Shown here piece by piece: positions 49,601-58,966 of a DNA stretch of 64,000 nucleotides. Source of the stretch: Pycnococcus provasolii (lineage: Eukaryota; Chlorophyta; Pseudoscourfieldiophyceae; Pseudoscourfieldiales; Pycnococcaceae); the NCBI GenBank assembly GCA_938743325.2, contig OW568873.1:310001-374000 (forward strand). The letters are read 5' to 3'. The position numbers were made by a program, and so were the translations under genes. Position 1 is the first letter of the stretch. The number at the start of each line of letters is the position of its first letter. The notes beneath the pieces are model-generated. The model saw only the letters and a program-made list of their open reading frames with translations, ran no database searches and was not told where the DNA came from.

Positions 49601-51163
49601 GCTAGGCAGCAGCGCTGGCGTAATGGCATCCAGAGCTCGCCTAAAACCACTATCCACCTTTTGCAGCAGAACCGCTGCGCTGGTGTCTCCTCCGGCAGAA
49701 ACGGAGGCGACTAGCGTGACAGCCTCGGGATCCGATGCGTGATGGAAGCGTGGCAAGCCGCGCACGAGAAGTGGTCGTGTGCTTGCTGCCACCTCGTTGC
49801 GAGGGACGCCGAGCTGCCCTCGCGAATTATCGCCCATCGCGTAAACGACCCGGTGAGGCACGTACATGCCGGCACTCAGTCGGCTGGGAGGACTCGCGAC
49901 GAGCAGGGTATGCGCGGAACCACACGCCACCTGATGCACCCGATGAAGTCGCAAAGCCTCCACCAAGCAAGGGCGATCGTCTGTCGCAGCGCCACACTGT
50001 CCGTACGTATTGCGTCCCCAAGTAAGCGCCTCGCCACGCGTCGTCACCGCGGCGGCATGATCACCACCGGCGCTGATATGGCTAACCTGGCTCCGGGGAG
50101 GCAACGGCGGCGCGCACGGCGGCAAAAGCGCGACAGGCTCGCAAACGCACCCTCGAACCCGTCGTCCAAGTCCAAGTTGGCCGTGTGTACCACGTCCCCA
50201 TACGAATACAGCGCCGCTCGCATCGAGAGCGACACTGTGATGGTCTCCACATGCCACCTGCACGACGCCGGCGCCGCGCAATACGGCGACGGGGCATGGC
50301 GCGGACCTCGTCTCGTAGTCCCCGAGTCCAAGCGCACCGAAACTTCCTTGCCCGAATGAGAAGGCACCGCCCGCAGGTGAGAGAAGGAGCGTGTGGTGAG
50401 CGCCGCAGGCGACGCGAACGAAGCGAATTTTCGGCGTAGGCTGTCCCACGGGACATCGCACGAGGCGCGGCCTGTGCGGGCCTGTTCCGACGTGCGCGAT
50501 TCTTGCCGAGTCATCGCCGGCTGTCTGCCCCTGGTCCGCACTTCCCCACGCGACACACAGCCCGTCAGCAGTCACCGCCGCGCCGTGGCTTTCGCCAAGG
50601 CTGGCGTGCCTGACGACTGACGCGCGAAGGCTCGCCACCACACCCGGCGGCACTCGACTCGATGTTGAGCCGCCCTCGCCGTCGACGCGGTCTCTAGCGA
50701 GCTGCATGCTTTCGTCGCATCCCCACGTGTACAGCGCACCGTCTGCACCCACGCATAGGCTTGCCATAGGCGCGAGCGCGACGTGAAGCGCGGCTGCGCC
50801 GTCGAGCGCATCGAGTTTGCGAGGCACGTCTGGCGCGTCGCCGAGTGGCCCACTTCCCGCCTGTCCTAGGTCATCTCGTCCCCACGCGTACACGGCCGTC
50901 CTGCACGCGTGGCTTGGTTCGCTGTTAGGCAGCTCTTCGTTTTCGCGCTGGTCTAGCAACAGCGCGTTTTTTCCGCCGTCACGCCCCCCCCTGTTGGCAG
51001 CCCCCGAGGAGCTGCTGCTTGCGGCTGCTGGGTTGCTCAAGCTCGCTAATAGTGACGAGGACGAGTCGTGGAAGCCTGCCGCGCCACTTGTCGTTTTTCC
51101 GTCGTTCACGTGGTCCGCTTGGTCCTTGAGCGATATTGTTTCACGCAGACGTCTTGCGGCCAT
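46679..51163 (-). CDS. HERC-like RCC1-HECT E3 ubiquitin ligase
   Basis: 1494 residues in one exon from ATG 51163 (MAARRLRETISL); the frame is open upstream but without ATG. The N-terminal third (about 90-500) holds RCC1 repeats (VYAWGRDDLGQAGSG, HTLLLSPAGGAFSFGQGSFGALGLGDYE, HSVALDASGAVFVWGRGTHGQLGLG, HAAAVTTRGEALTWGRNTYGQCG), one seven-bladed propeller. The middle is helical with low-complexity linkers. The C-terminal ~360 residues are a complete HECT domain: RIRFVSHGVEEEAIDEGGVTREFFQLL, GATIGLAVY, LELLICG, and HTCFDTLLLPEY with the catalytic Cys about 40 residues from the end, finishing NAEGFGLC. It takes ubiquitin from an E2 as a thioester and transfers it to substrates. Substrate unknown. 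Confidence 0.9.
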   Translation of the reverse strand: MAARRLRETISLKDQADHVNDGKTTSGAAGFHDSSSSLLASLSNPAAASSSSSGAANRGGRDGGKNALLLDQRENEELPNSEPSHACRTAVYAWGRDDLGQAGSGPLGDAPDVPRKLDALDGAAALHVALAPMASLCVGADGALYTWGCDESMQLARDRVDGEGGSTSSRVPPGVVASLRASVVRHASLGESHGAAVTADGLCVAWGSADQGQTAGDDSARIAHVGTGPHRPRLVRCPVGQPTPKIRFVRVACGAHHTLLLSPAGGAFSFGQGSFGALGLGDYETRSAPCPVAVLRGAGVVQVACGDHHSVALDASGAVFVWGRGTHGQLGLGRRVRGCVCEPVALLPPCAPPLPPRSQVSHISAGGDHAAAVTTRGEALTWGRNTYGQCGAATDDRPCLVEALRLHRVHQVACGSAHTLLVASPPSRLSAGMYVPHRVVYAMGDNSRGQLGVPRNEVAASTRPLLVRGLPRFHHASDPEAVTLVASVSAGGDTSAAVLLQKVDSGFRRALDAITPALLPSTPSRVNCSGVMDGWHFGWGNAPTSLDDAVTHAGFGNHPLVLPSLLELLRSAERQLVASEECEVGGGVEAMAIDAASLAAAVEGSLGAPGVVVHGFRVLGDGDADGILGGMSAEMADADDAPPSFGMDVAGAEALYSSLTTVGAAYPVVLDAALGALSMCASHLEALALAFESDDRDPLMGDVGDTDEAGLGDTGMASTSSAVRSKKHKLRILRASSKVPPSWLKCLPLLLQNPLIAAGGPESRRALACIGRVCELIHPTWRMHIARWLSCYSPSLFRERFVAPCVRHLEGCARRLGARMSADVHAMGAARLLAILRAANSAGGERVPPTAFVCPEASEKCCLRTEYLRWVRLREHESDVDLESCALAWETMDLSASWEAAPESLPIALHRSLHHPYHRLAPDAPACPGPLRSLCQVPFTLTAECKARLVRAEADLQRRREAARAEAREWRRHQHAMHQQQQRQLRQLRQRRAQQAAGISSNVTMAGTGGIAGIDDVDPFDSAGNVMGMDADAMDAPMGGESAAAQVQQQDKRFLELRIRRAHIAEDALRGIAVAAREDGPRALRRLLRIRFVSHGVEEEAIDEGGVTREFFQLLTRELFAESFGICTFDSEVHRCWLTPMEKEPLQMSEEGLSAEEKHLLLGATIGLAVYAGVSLDAPLCSAAFRFLAGFKPRLRDLETWQPTLARSLRCLLAYDEDAAGVSVEEAFSLTFQVSVPGERKVKASGESMREYREVELLPGGKDMTVTRENRRKYVDLYLQLLMGRGCARRLGAICTGFRRCCGGPALSLLEPHELELLICGTEELDMDALKENARYEGGYESLPTSTDEVRTSIRAVPRHDNVEAGAGAASTSAESTSIDTSAPSTAQSGQGVGLEDDGGNERMILVWFWRILDRMNFEDKQKFLFFTTGCARAPIGGLRNVRLTVQRSGGDTERLPTAHTCFDTLLLPEYHTEEKLERKLRLAISNAEGFGLC

Positions 51164-51667
51164 GGCGCAGCTCCGTAAGCCGTCGACGACCTGCGGGTGA
51201 CTTCTCGTCTCCTCGCCTCGTTTGTTCTGGGTGACCCCGGGCCGGGGGGAAAGAAAGAGAGAAGAGAGAAGAAGAAGAGAGGAGTGGGACGAAACGTCTG
51301 GTCCGTCGGACAACGCGTCGTAGTAGTCCTAATTTCACTGTGATCACCTATTATTACCTCATCACATTAGGGGGTAGGCGAGCAGAGCAGCAGAGCAGCC
51401 CTTCCCTTCTCCTGTCGTCGAGATCAGCCGTGATCGGTCGACGCATCTGGGCGATCACGACCAGACGACCTCTCGAGCACGTCGATGATCCGTGTGCAAT
51501 CCATCAATCAGGCTGTCAGGGCGATCACTGATCACATAAATGATCAATCCCTCGCTTTCTCATCGCAGGCAGGTGTCAGGGGAGGGGAAAGAGCCTTGGG
51601 GGAAATTCGCCTCTGATAATTCCTTGTTTTTCGGGGTTTGGATTGCTCACTCTGTGCGCTCCATAAT
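51164..51667. promoter_or_regulatory. Divergent promoter region with clustered GATCA palindromes
   Basis: Between the HECT ligase start (minus) and the gene at 51668 (plus). At least eight GATC cores lie between 51340 and 51546, including GTGATCAC (51340-51347) and ATCACTGATCACATAAATGATC (about 51525-51545, given here as overlapping TGATCA sites). Possible bidirectional regulatory sites. Confidence 0.4.
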
Positions 51668-52393
51668 ATGCTGGCTGCGATGGCTGGTCGGTGCAGGAGC
51701 GACGACTACGGAGCACGGCGGCGCACGCTCAACGCACGACCCGCGACCAAACACGCACGGCGTCTGCGATGCAGTGCGTCTTCAACGGACTCGCCCAAAC
51801 CACCCTCTCGCGACGAAGAGAACCGACTGGGGATAAGTGACGTGCTTGGTGTCGTACAGCTCGGCGCTTTAACAGCAGCGGGCGTCTCTACGGTACAGGC
51901 TCGTGTCGCTATGCAGCAAGCTAGCACGCCTCCTTCTCACGAACTTATCGCGACGAACAACGCAATACTCGCGATGTGTGGGGCGGCGGCCGTCGCAACC
52001 GTACGGGGGGCTCTTCGACATCGTGACGCCGACGAGCCCGAGTACACTCGCGGAACAGCACGCGACGGAAATAAGCACACGAAGCTCGCCGAGAGGGCAC
52101 TCAACACAGCGACGCGCGTCGGCACGCGACTAAGACTGCACCGTCGAGGCGCGCGCGCAGAGGCGGCAGCTATGCGCGCGGAGATCAACAGCCTCGCGCT
52201 GAGAAATCAGGCGGCGGAGGACGCGCTTCGACGCCTCGCGGAAGAGGCGAGGGCGTCGCAGCGAACCATGGACGAAATCAGCAAGGCTCAGACACGTATG
52301 GTCGAGCTGGTTGCATCCAACGCACCAAAAACGGCTCGTGCGCAACGCCTCGAGACGAAAGTCATCCCCGCCACAGAGGATGAGAGCCCCTAG
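51668..52393 (+). CDS. Hypothetical plastid-targeted coiled-coil membrane protein
   Basis: 241 residues from ATG 51668. The N-terminus is Arg/Ser/Thr-rich with few acids (about 1-50), like a plastid transit peptide. Two weak hydrophobic segments (VLGVVQLGALTAAGVSTVQA, about 58-77; NAILAMCGAAAVATVRGAL, about 97-115) are followed by a basic linker and a coiled coil (about 160-220, AEINSLALRNQAAEDALRRLAEEARASQRTMDEISKAQ). I recognise no family. Convergent with BBIP1, stops 141 bp apart. Confidence 0.55.
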   Translation: MLAAMAGRCRSDDYGARRRTLNARPATKHARRLRCSASSTDSPKPPSRDEENRLGISDVLGVVQLGALTAAGVSTVQARVAMQQASTPPSHELIATNNAILAMCGAAAVATVRGALRHRDADEPEYTRGTARDGNKHTKLAERALNTATRVGTRLRLHRRGARAEAAAMRAEINSLALRNQAAEDALRRLAEEARASQRTMDEISKAQTRMVELVASNAPKTARAQRLETKVIPATEDESP

Positions 52394-52534
52394 AACGCTC
52401 TACACGCTGCGGTGTTTTTGGGGTAAAGTTTTTGTAGACCTATTGTTTCAATTCACTACTTTTGCAGTTCGACTCCTTTGTGATACGTCTTCGGTTCTTG
52501 CAACAAAGTTTTGATTTCAAGGATACACAACGTC

Positions 52535-52922
52535 TTACTCAGGCTGGTCCGCCGCCGCAAGCACCTCTTGCATTCGCTTCTCCATCTCCTCCAGGCGTTC
52601 GAGTGTGACGCTTTTCAGTGGCATAATCTTCGTTCAGTGAGTGCGTGTGTGTGTATTGTTACGTTAGAACAAAAAAACTTTTGTAAGAGGTGATAGAACG
52701 CCAGCACGTCTCACTCAACGCACCTTCGGCTTGCATAGCACTTCTGACAAGTTGCCCTTCTCGCTGTACACGAGGCCAGCCTTGGGCAGAATCTCGTGCA
52801 AGCTCTGGTTTTGCTGGTCACCTTCCTCCTATATACGAACGTACATGTGTGTGTTGTGTGTGTGTGTTGTGAGCTCCCTAAGTGCGGCGTTAAGGAGGGA
52901 ACGGGACGCCGAGACGTACCAT
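52535..52922 (-). CDS. BBIP1: BBSome-interacting protein 1 (BBIP1/BBIP10), three exons
   Basis: A tiny gene: complement(52535..52627, 52724..52828, 52920..52922), 66 residues. Exon 1 codes only the ATG, directly followed by a GTACGT donor. Intron 1 (91 bp) ends TATAG; intron 2 (96 bp) begins GTGCGT and ends CGAAG. All joins keep frame. The product, MEEGDQQNQSLHEILPKAG then LSEVLCKPKIMPLKSVTLERLEEM, matches the core of animal BBIP1 (E-VLPK-G, VLCKPK, LPLKS-TLEKLE-M) at nearly every conserved position. BBIP1 is the smallest BBSome subunit, bridging BBS4 and BBS8 in ciliary cargo transport. It implies the organism has cilia or flagella. Upstream are non-conserved GT repeats in intron 1. Confidence 0.85.
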
Positions 52923-53070
52923 GGCGGGGAATTGTGTGTGGGACAGGCGAACCGCGGCTCAAAATTCAAGCTACATAGACGAAGAAAAAAGGGGTTGAAA
53001 AAAGGGGTTGGGGGACCCGGATCTTGGGTGGAAAAAGCAAAGGAGTTACAAAGTGTGCTGCTAGAATCGC

Positions 53071-54609
<1,539 letters not shown>

Positions 54610-54796
54610 CTAGGGTTTTATCCATCCCCATCCCCACTCTTCTTTTCTTTTACATCCCCCAATCTCGAACCACACTCCAAGGCTCTGTCCAGCCTCTCTC
54701 CCAACCTCTCCACGTCGCGGTCCGGCGCCGCACCTTCAACGGCGGACTGCGTGGCGTGGCGTGGCGACTACTCCTCGAGATACCTGCACACGACCC

Positions 54797-55144
54797 ATGG
54801 CGTCGCTTCCCGAAACAGAAGCGCGGCGTGTCGTCGACGTCCTACGTCGGAGACGAAACGAACTGCAAGTACAGGCACTGCAGGCACACAACGCCGTCCT
54901 GTCCGCCGAAACAGCGTTCGTCCAGGACTTCTGCACAGGAACGGCAGCTTCGCAGGCTTTCGCGCCATTTGCAACCACGCCAAAGATGTTCTCATCCGCG
55001 TCGCCGCACGCCACTCTGCCGCCGCCGCCACCAGCTGCTCAGAGGAAAGAAACGCCCGTGCTAGCACCGTCACCGGGGACGGCGATACCGCCGCCACCAC
55101 CGCCAGGTGTCGCGTTGCCACCCGCACCTAACGTAGGCACCTGA
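54797..55144 (+). CDS. Small hypothetical protein with N-terminal helix and Pro-rich tail
   Basis: 115 residues from ATG 54797 (MASLPETEARRVVDVLRRRRNELQVQ). The first ~55 residues look like a single amphipathic helix or short coiled coil (LQVQALQAHNAVLSAETAFVQDF), followed by TTPKMFSSASP and two poly-Pro runs. The helix has some resemblance to small complex subunits such as Eaf6, but not enough to name it. Divergent from MSI1 (start-to-start 370 bp); TGTAA at 55223-55227. Confidence 0.5.
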   Translation: MASLPETEARRVVDVLRRRRNELQVQALQAHNAVLSAETAFVQDFCTGTAASQAFAPFATTPKMFSSASPHATLPPPPPAAQRKETPVLAPSPGTAIPPPPPPGVALPPAPNVGT

Positions 55145-55311
55145 CGTGGCGCTCGAAACGAAACTGACTTGTGAGAAAACAAACGAAACAAATTGCCGTT
55201 TGAAGTAATATATATAGTCTTATGTAATAAAAAGGAACGTGAAAAAAGACCAAAGAGATCTTGTTGTGGGGGTTGTTTCGATTTACAAAAGGAGGAGACA
55301 TTAACTACTCC

Positions 55312-55911
55312 TTACATAAAGCCGCAGCAGGCGTTCTGCTTGCGCGCCTGTTTGTAGAACATCTGAGATGCCATGGACAGGTCGCTCGACTTCTCCACCA
55401 GGCTGTCAAGCTTCTCGCCGCGCTGCAGAACGCTGTCAATGGTGTTGTGCAGAATCACCTTCGTCTCGTCGAGTTCGCGCTGGATCGCGAGCAGCTTGTC
55501 CGCCTGTGCCGGATCTTGGTACTTTTCGATAGCCTCCTGGCAGACGGCGTCGCCGTCTGTGCTGTCAGCGCTAACTCCCGTCCACGCGTCGCCCATTTTC
55601 CCCACGTAGTCGTCGAGCACCTTGTTGACGATGCAGAAGGCGCTGCGCGCGGGATACTCCTTGTCGCAGAAGATGATCGCAACGACGCCGTTTTTGTTAT
55701 ATACGTGTCCCATGTACTCCTCGTGCGCGACGGACTGGCGCACGCCGTTCGCCGTTCGTTTGCAGATGGTCCTGCTTACGAACACGAGCATTTCCTTGAC
55801 AGTTCCCCTTTGGAAGAATCCGAAACTTGATAGTTCTACGGCGTTTCCCAGCAGGAAGGGGTCTGTGTTCTCGCCGTTGTGCTTGAGCAAAGTCACTGAG
55901 GTGACCTTCAT
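55312..55911 (-). CDS. YKT6: R-SNARE YKT6
   Basis: 199 residues. Longin domain (1-125: MKVTSVTLLKHNGE, FGFFQRGTVKEMLVFVSRTICKR, YMGHVYNKNGVVAIIFCDKEYPARSAFCIVNKVLDDY), then an R-SNARE motif (about 138-190, LLAIQRELDETKVILHNTIDSVLQRGEKLDSLVEKSSDLS). The zero-layer Arg sits in VLQRGEKL. The protein ends CCGFM: two Cys, the second in a CaaX box, for palmitoylation and farnesylation instead of a transmembrane anchor, diagnostic for YKT6. It acts in ER-Golgi, endosomal and vacuolar or autophagic fusion. The stop codon lies within a minus-strand TGTAA. Confidence 0.95.
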   Translation of the reverse strand: MKVTSVTLLKHNGENTDPFLLGNAVELSSFGFFQRGTVKEMLVFVSRTICKRTANGVRQSVAHEEYMGHVYNKNGVVAIIFCDKEYPARSAFCIVNKVLDDYVGKMGDAWTGVSADSTDGDAVCQEAIEKYQDPAQADKLLAIQRELDETKVILHNTIDSVLQRGEKLDSLVEKSSDLSMASQMFYKQARKQNACCGFM

Positions 55912-56192
55912 GGCGGAGTCGTTGAGTGAGACGAGCCGGGAAGTCTCTGTGGAAAGTCGAGTGCCGCGGCGATCGGGCGAGGGGAAGATGCGCCCCCGGG
56001 GAGAGAGAAGAGAAGGGTCCCCGGCGAACGAGCGAAACAGCGACGACGACCTCGACGAAAAAGTAAGGTGGGGGTTCGACTTCTGGGTTCAAGTTCGCGC
56101 GAGAATCAACTGGGGGGTTCATCTTTCTGCTTTCTCGTTTCGGGGTTCGTCCGAGCTCACTCGTGCATGTCTGTCTGCGCACGGGTTTCAAC

Positions 56193-56747
56193 ATGACACC
56201 GGCTCTGCGTCTGCTCACTGTGGTGGTGGTGTCGGCGTGCCTCCTCGCGCCTTCTCTTGGGCTTGGCGCAGATGACGCAAACTCCGTCGCACTTAAGCCC
56301 GGTGCGCCTTCCAAGCACGTCTCAGCAAGCATCGCAAGCAATAAACCAGTCAACATCAACGCGCGCCTGAACCACTTAACAGTTGGCACGACGTATGAAG
56401 TCAGAGTCAGCCACACGTCGGAAATTCCTGTGCGCGTAAGCGTCGACGTCAAGCAAACCGCAACGGTGCAAGACGTAAAAAAGGTCGAACTGAGAAGAAG
56501 AGCAAGGACGATGCTCGACTTGGATAAGGCGGTCTTCGTCGCGCGTGGGAGAGAGGCTGACGCGCTAATACAAGTCACGTTCGCGGGAAGAACTGCGCCT
56601 GGGATCTCTGTGCCAACACACGTACCACTCGTGCTTAAACTCGAGGCGTGTCCGCTGGGACTTCCCATGTTCGCTTGGCGTGCAGCACCAGCCTTTGCCG
56701 TGCTTGTCATGGTCGCGTGGCGCGCTGCCACGCTCTTGTCCGAATAG
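56193..56747 (+). CDS. Hypothetical type I membrane protein
   Basis: 184 residues from ATG 56193. An N-terminal signal peptide (LRLLTVVVVSACLLAPSLGLGA), a lumenal beta-rich domain (LNHLTVGTTYEVRVSHTSEIPVRVSVDVKQ; ALIQVTFAGRTAPGISVPTHVPLVLKLEA) with an Ig/fibronectin-like strand pattern, and a C-terminal span (AFAVLVMVAWRAATLL). Two alternative upstream in-frame Met codons exist but the signal peptide favours this one. Small single-pass proteins of this kind occur in plant ER; no name assigned. TGTAA at 56769-56773. Confidence 0.6.
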   Translation: MTPALRLLTVVVVSACLLAPSLGLGADDANSVALKPGAPSKHVSASIASNKPVNINARLNHLTVGTTYEVRVSHTSEIPVRVSVDVKQTATVQDVKKVELRRRARTMLDLDKAVFVARGREADALIQVTFAGRTAPGISVPTHVPLVLKLEACPLGLPMFAWRAAPAFAVLVMVAWRAATLLSE

Positions 56748-56801
56748 AACAGAGAAATACTGTACACTTGTAACATACATACAACACCAACAAAACGATT
56801 T

Positions 56802-57431
56802 TCAACGAGCAGCTTTGATCTCACACAGCCTGTAGTCGGCAATTTTCTGCTGCAACTCACGAGGCACGGAGCCACCGCACCTCAGAATGGCGATGAGCAC
56901 CTCCTTTTCGTCGTCGACGTCGTCGTCGAGAGCTAGGAGCTTGGCGGCACCCGCGACATCCTGGTGACGTTTCAAGTCGTCGTCAAGCGCAGCGTCCATA
57001 GATTGTAACAGCTCCAACGTGCGATGAGCTGTCGCAGTCTCAAAGAGTGGCTGAGAAGCACGTGCATCAGGTGAAAGCGACGCGACGCAAGCTTCCACTT
57101 CTAAGACACAAGCTCCGAACGTACGACGTGCTTCGCACGCTATCATTCGGCCAACCGCGTCGCAAGCACTTGCAGCCGAATGCGCCAGCGTTTCCTCGAA
57201 TGTCTTGCGCACCTCGGCAACGCAACCTTCGGCGTCGTCCGTGCCCACGAACACCTTGCGTGTGTCCGCCGACGCGGCAATCCTGAGCTTCGCGTGCGCG
57301 TCGAACGCCTCGCGTACGTTGGACTCAACGTCTTGTGCTTGCTCCTTCCTCTTCTTTGCCGCTTCGTCGAAGGCGAGAAACGCACGGCGCACACTCTTAC
57401 GTGCGGGTAGAAGCGGCGGCGGCGTTGCCAT
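56802..57431 (-). CDS. Hypothetical helical protein
   Basis: 209 residues, almost entirely helix-forming: RKSVRRAFLAFDEAAKKRKEQAQDVESNVREAFDAHAKL, then GCVAEVRKTFEETLAHSAASACDAVGRMIACEARRTF, AHRTLELLQSMDAALDDDLKRH and DDDVDDEKEVLIAILRC. No catalytic or binding motif and no membrane segment. Family unrecognised. Convergent with the type I membrane protein gene (54 bp between stops). A telomere-like box lies about 75-105 bp upstream of its start. Confidence 0.55.
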   Translation of the reverse strand: MATPPPLLPARKSVRRAFLAFDEAAKKRKEQAQDVESNVREAFDAHAKLRIAASADTRKVFVGTDDAEGCVAEVRKTFEETLAHSAASACDAVGRMIACEARRTFGACVLEVEACVASLSPDARASQPLFETATAHRTLELLQSMDAALDDDLKRHQDVAGAAKLLALDDDVDDEKEVLIAILRCGGSVPRELQQKIADYRLCEIKAAR

Positions 57432-57744
57432 CCCTCGTCACGCGAGGCCGTACATGCAAAGGGAAGGGATCGATGACCCTCTCCAGTAGTGCTGGGAAAT
57501 CGGAGGGCTAGCCCTAACCCTAATCCTAACCCTAACTTTTTCTTCCCGCCCAGGTCCAGGTGGTCCACATGGAACACACCCTTCAAGGACGTACGGTAGG
57601 GTAACGTTTCGAAGCTGACCTCAGAGTTCAGCCGTTCCAGTCACGCAAGCACGGCGCGGAATGTCGACAACCGCTCGCGGAGTGAATCGAAAACCTTCTT
57701 GACTTTTGAGTTTACATACAAAACATAGACTATCTGTTTAAGAT
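57432..57744. other. Intergenic region with telomere-like box
   Basis: 313 bp. CCCTAACCCTAATCCTAACCC-type repeats at about 57510-57535, upstream of the minus-strand gene at 57431. The right end holds a minus-strand TGTAA (57712-57716) for the next gene. Confidence 0.55.
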
Positions 57745-58647
57745 CTAGCGCCCAAACACACCGCCCGCGTTGTTCACCAGGCCCCCTGCGCCATCGGTAG
57801 CTGAGCCAACCGCCCCACTCGCGCCGCCAACAGCCGCGCCTGCAACGCCAGCACCCTTCGCCGAACCTTCTTGGTACAGGCCAGTGAGACTGTACTGCCC
57901 GAGCTTTTGCACCTGCAGCGCGCTCGTGAGAGGTGCGCCGTGCACGTCGGTGCCGGAGAACGCGACGTATATCGCGAGGCGACAGCGCCCGGCGTGCTTG
58001 TTGTTCAGGTCAAGCGGCTCCTTCTCGACACCCAGAGTGCAGCTGTCGCCTTCACACGTGCATTCCTTCTCAGAGTCCGCGCACGACCGTCCGACGCGAG
58101 CGTCCGAGTCCTCCGACGTGTGCTCGACGCAGTACCCTGCTCCGTTGCCCCCGCACGCGCCGCACCCTATGTCGTGCCACTGCGCGAACTTCAGAGCCCC
58201 CTTCTCCAGCCTCGCGATGAGCACGAGTGCCGTCACGCGCCCGAATTTCGGGTCGTGCACGGTTCGCGCCTCGCTTCGGACGAGACTTTGTCGCGCGTTA
58301 GCACCCTGAAATGCAGCCATCGTGACGCCTTGCCCTTGCCCGGCCGCCTCGCGCATGCGCGTTTCGTCCTCCCTTCCGAGCCGTAGCACAGTGAGTCTGT
58401 CCGTTTCCACGCGAAAGTACGCGACCGAGGCGCCTGTGAGCGCACTTCCGTCCTCGGGTCGGCACGGGTGCTTTTCGCGCCACTGGCTTGCGTTCGCCTT
58501 AGGCCAGACGGCAAGTCCTATGCTGAACGCCTCACCCTTGGCCACGGCTGATGGTGCGGCGCACGGGTCCATGTTAGCGGCGTGCGTTTTTCCAGTCCCG
58601 AGCGCGGCGGTTACGAAGAGGAAGGCGAGCAGAGGCAGCATCGCCAT
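57745..58647 (-). CDS. EXPP1-like secreted protein
   Basis: 300 residues. Signal peptide (LPLLAFLFVTAALGTGKTHA), then MDPCAAPSAVAKGEAFSIGLAV, a variable middle, ALKFAQWHDIGCGACGGNGAGYC (about 155-177), CTCEGDSCTLGVE, CRLAIYVAFSGTDVHGAPLTSALQVQKLGQYSLTGLYQEG (about 220-260) and a Gly/Ala-rich tail. Plant EXPP1-type proteins share the order NPCA-PS-V--G--F--GLAF, WK-DGCSSCSGN, CSLGI--AFSGTD--L-VLNSW-EVENLRQYSLYGLY. Function of the family is unknown. The paired Cys residues suggest disulphides, hence lumenal or extracellular location. The Gly/Ala tail is absent from the plant proteins. Start ATG 58647 (second Met two codons later). Confidence 0.72.
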   Translation of the reverse strand: MAMLPLLAFLFVTAALGTGKTHAANMDPCAAPSAVAKGEAFSIGLAVWPKANASQWREKHPCRPEDGSALTGASVAYFRVETDRLTVLRLGREDETRMREAAGQGQGVTMAAFQGANARQSLVRSEARTVHDPKFGRVTALVLIARLEKGALKFAQWHDIGCGACGGNGAGYCVEHTSEDSDARVGRSCADSEKECTCEGDSCTLGVEKEPLDLNNKHAGRCRLAIYVAFSGTDVHGAPLTSALQVQKLGQYSLTGLYQEGSAKGAGVAGAAVGGASGAVGSATDGAGGLVNNAGGVFGR

Positions 58648-58966
58648 GGCTGTTTTTGTGAGAGTTTTTGTGAAGGAGGTGCGCGCGCTTAAAAAAAACA
58701 GCGAGTGATTTCGGGTTTAGGGAGGGCACCCAAACTTGGGAGGCGGACCGATTGAAGTGAGGCATTTCCACTGCATTCGGGTCCCCATCACCAGGGGGAC
58801 GCCCCCTCTCGCTGGTTTGCCCCCCCCCGTCCTTGAATTCGTTCTCGCCTTCTGAAGCATCGTTGCCGTGCCCTTCAACCCACACCGTGAAGAACGCGGA
58901 CAACCAACCTCCTCACCGAGATCACATCTCAGAACAAACTCCGTCCCACATAATAATACACCAGCC
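58648..58966. promoter_or_regulatory. Divergent promoter region, EXPP1-like / GBF1
   Basis: 319 bp between opposite starts, with a CCCCCCCCC run at about 58821-58829 and a T/A-rich segment just before the GBF1 ATG. No motif resolved. Confidence 0.4.
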
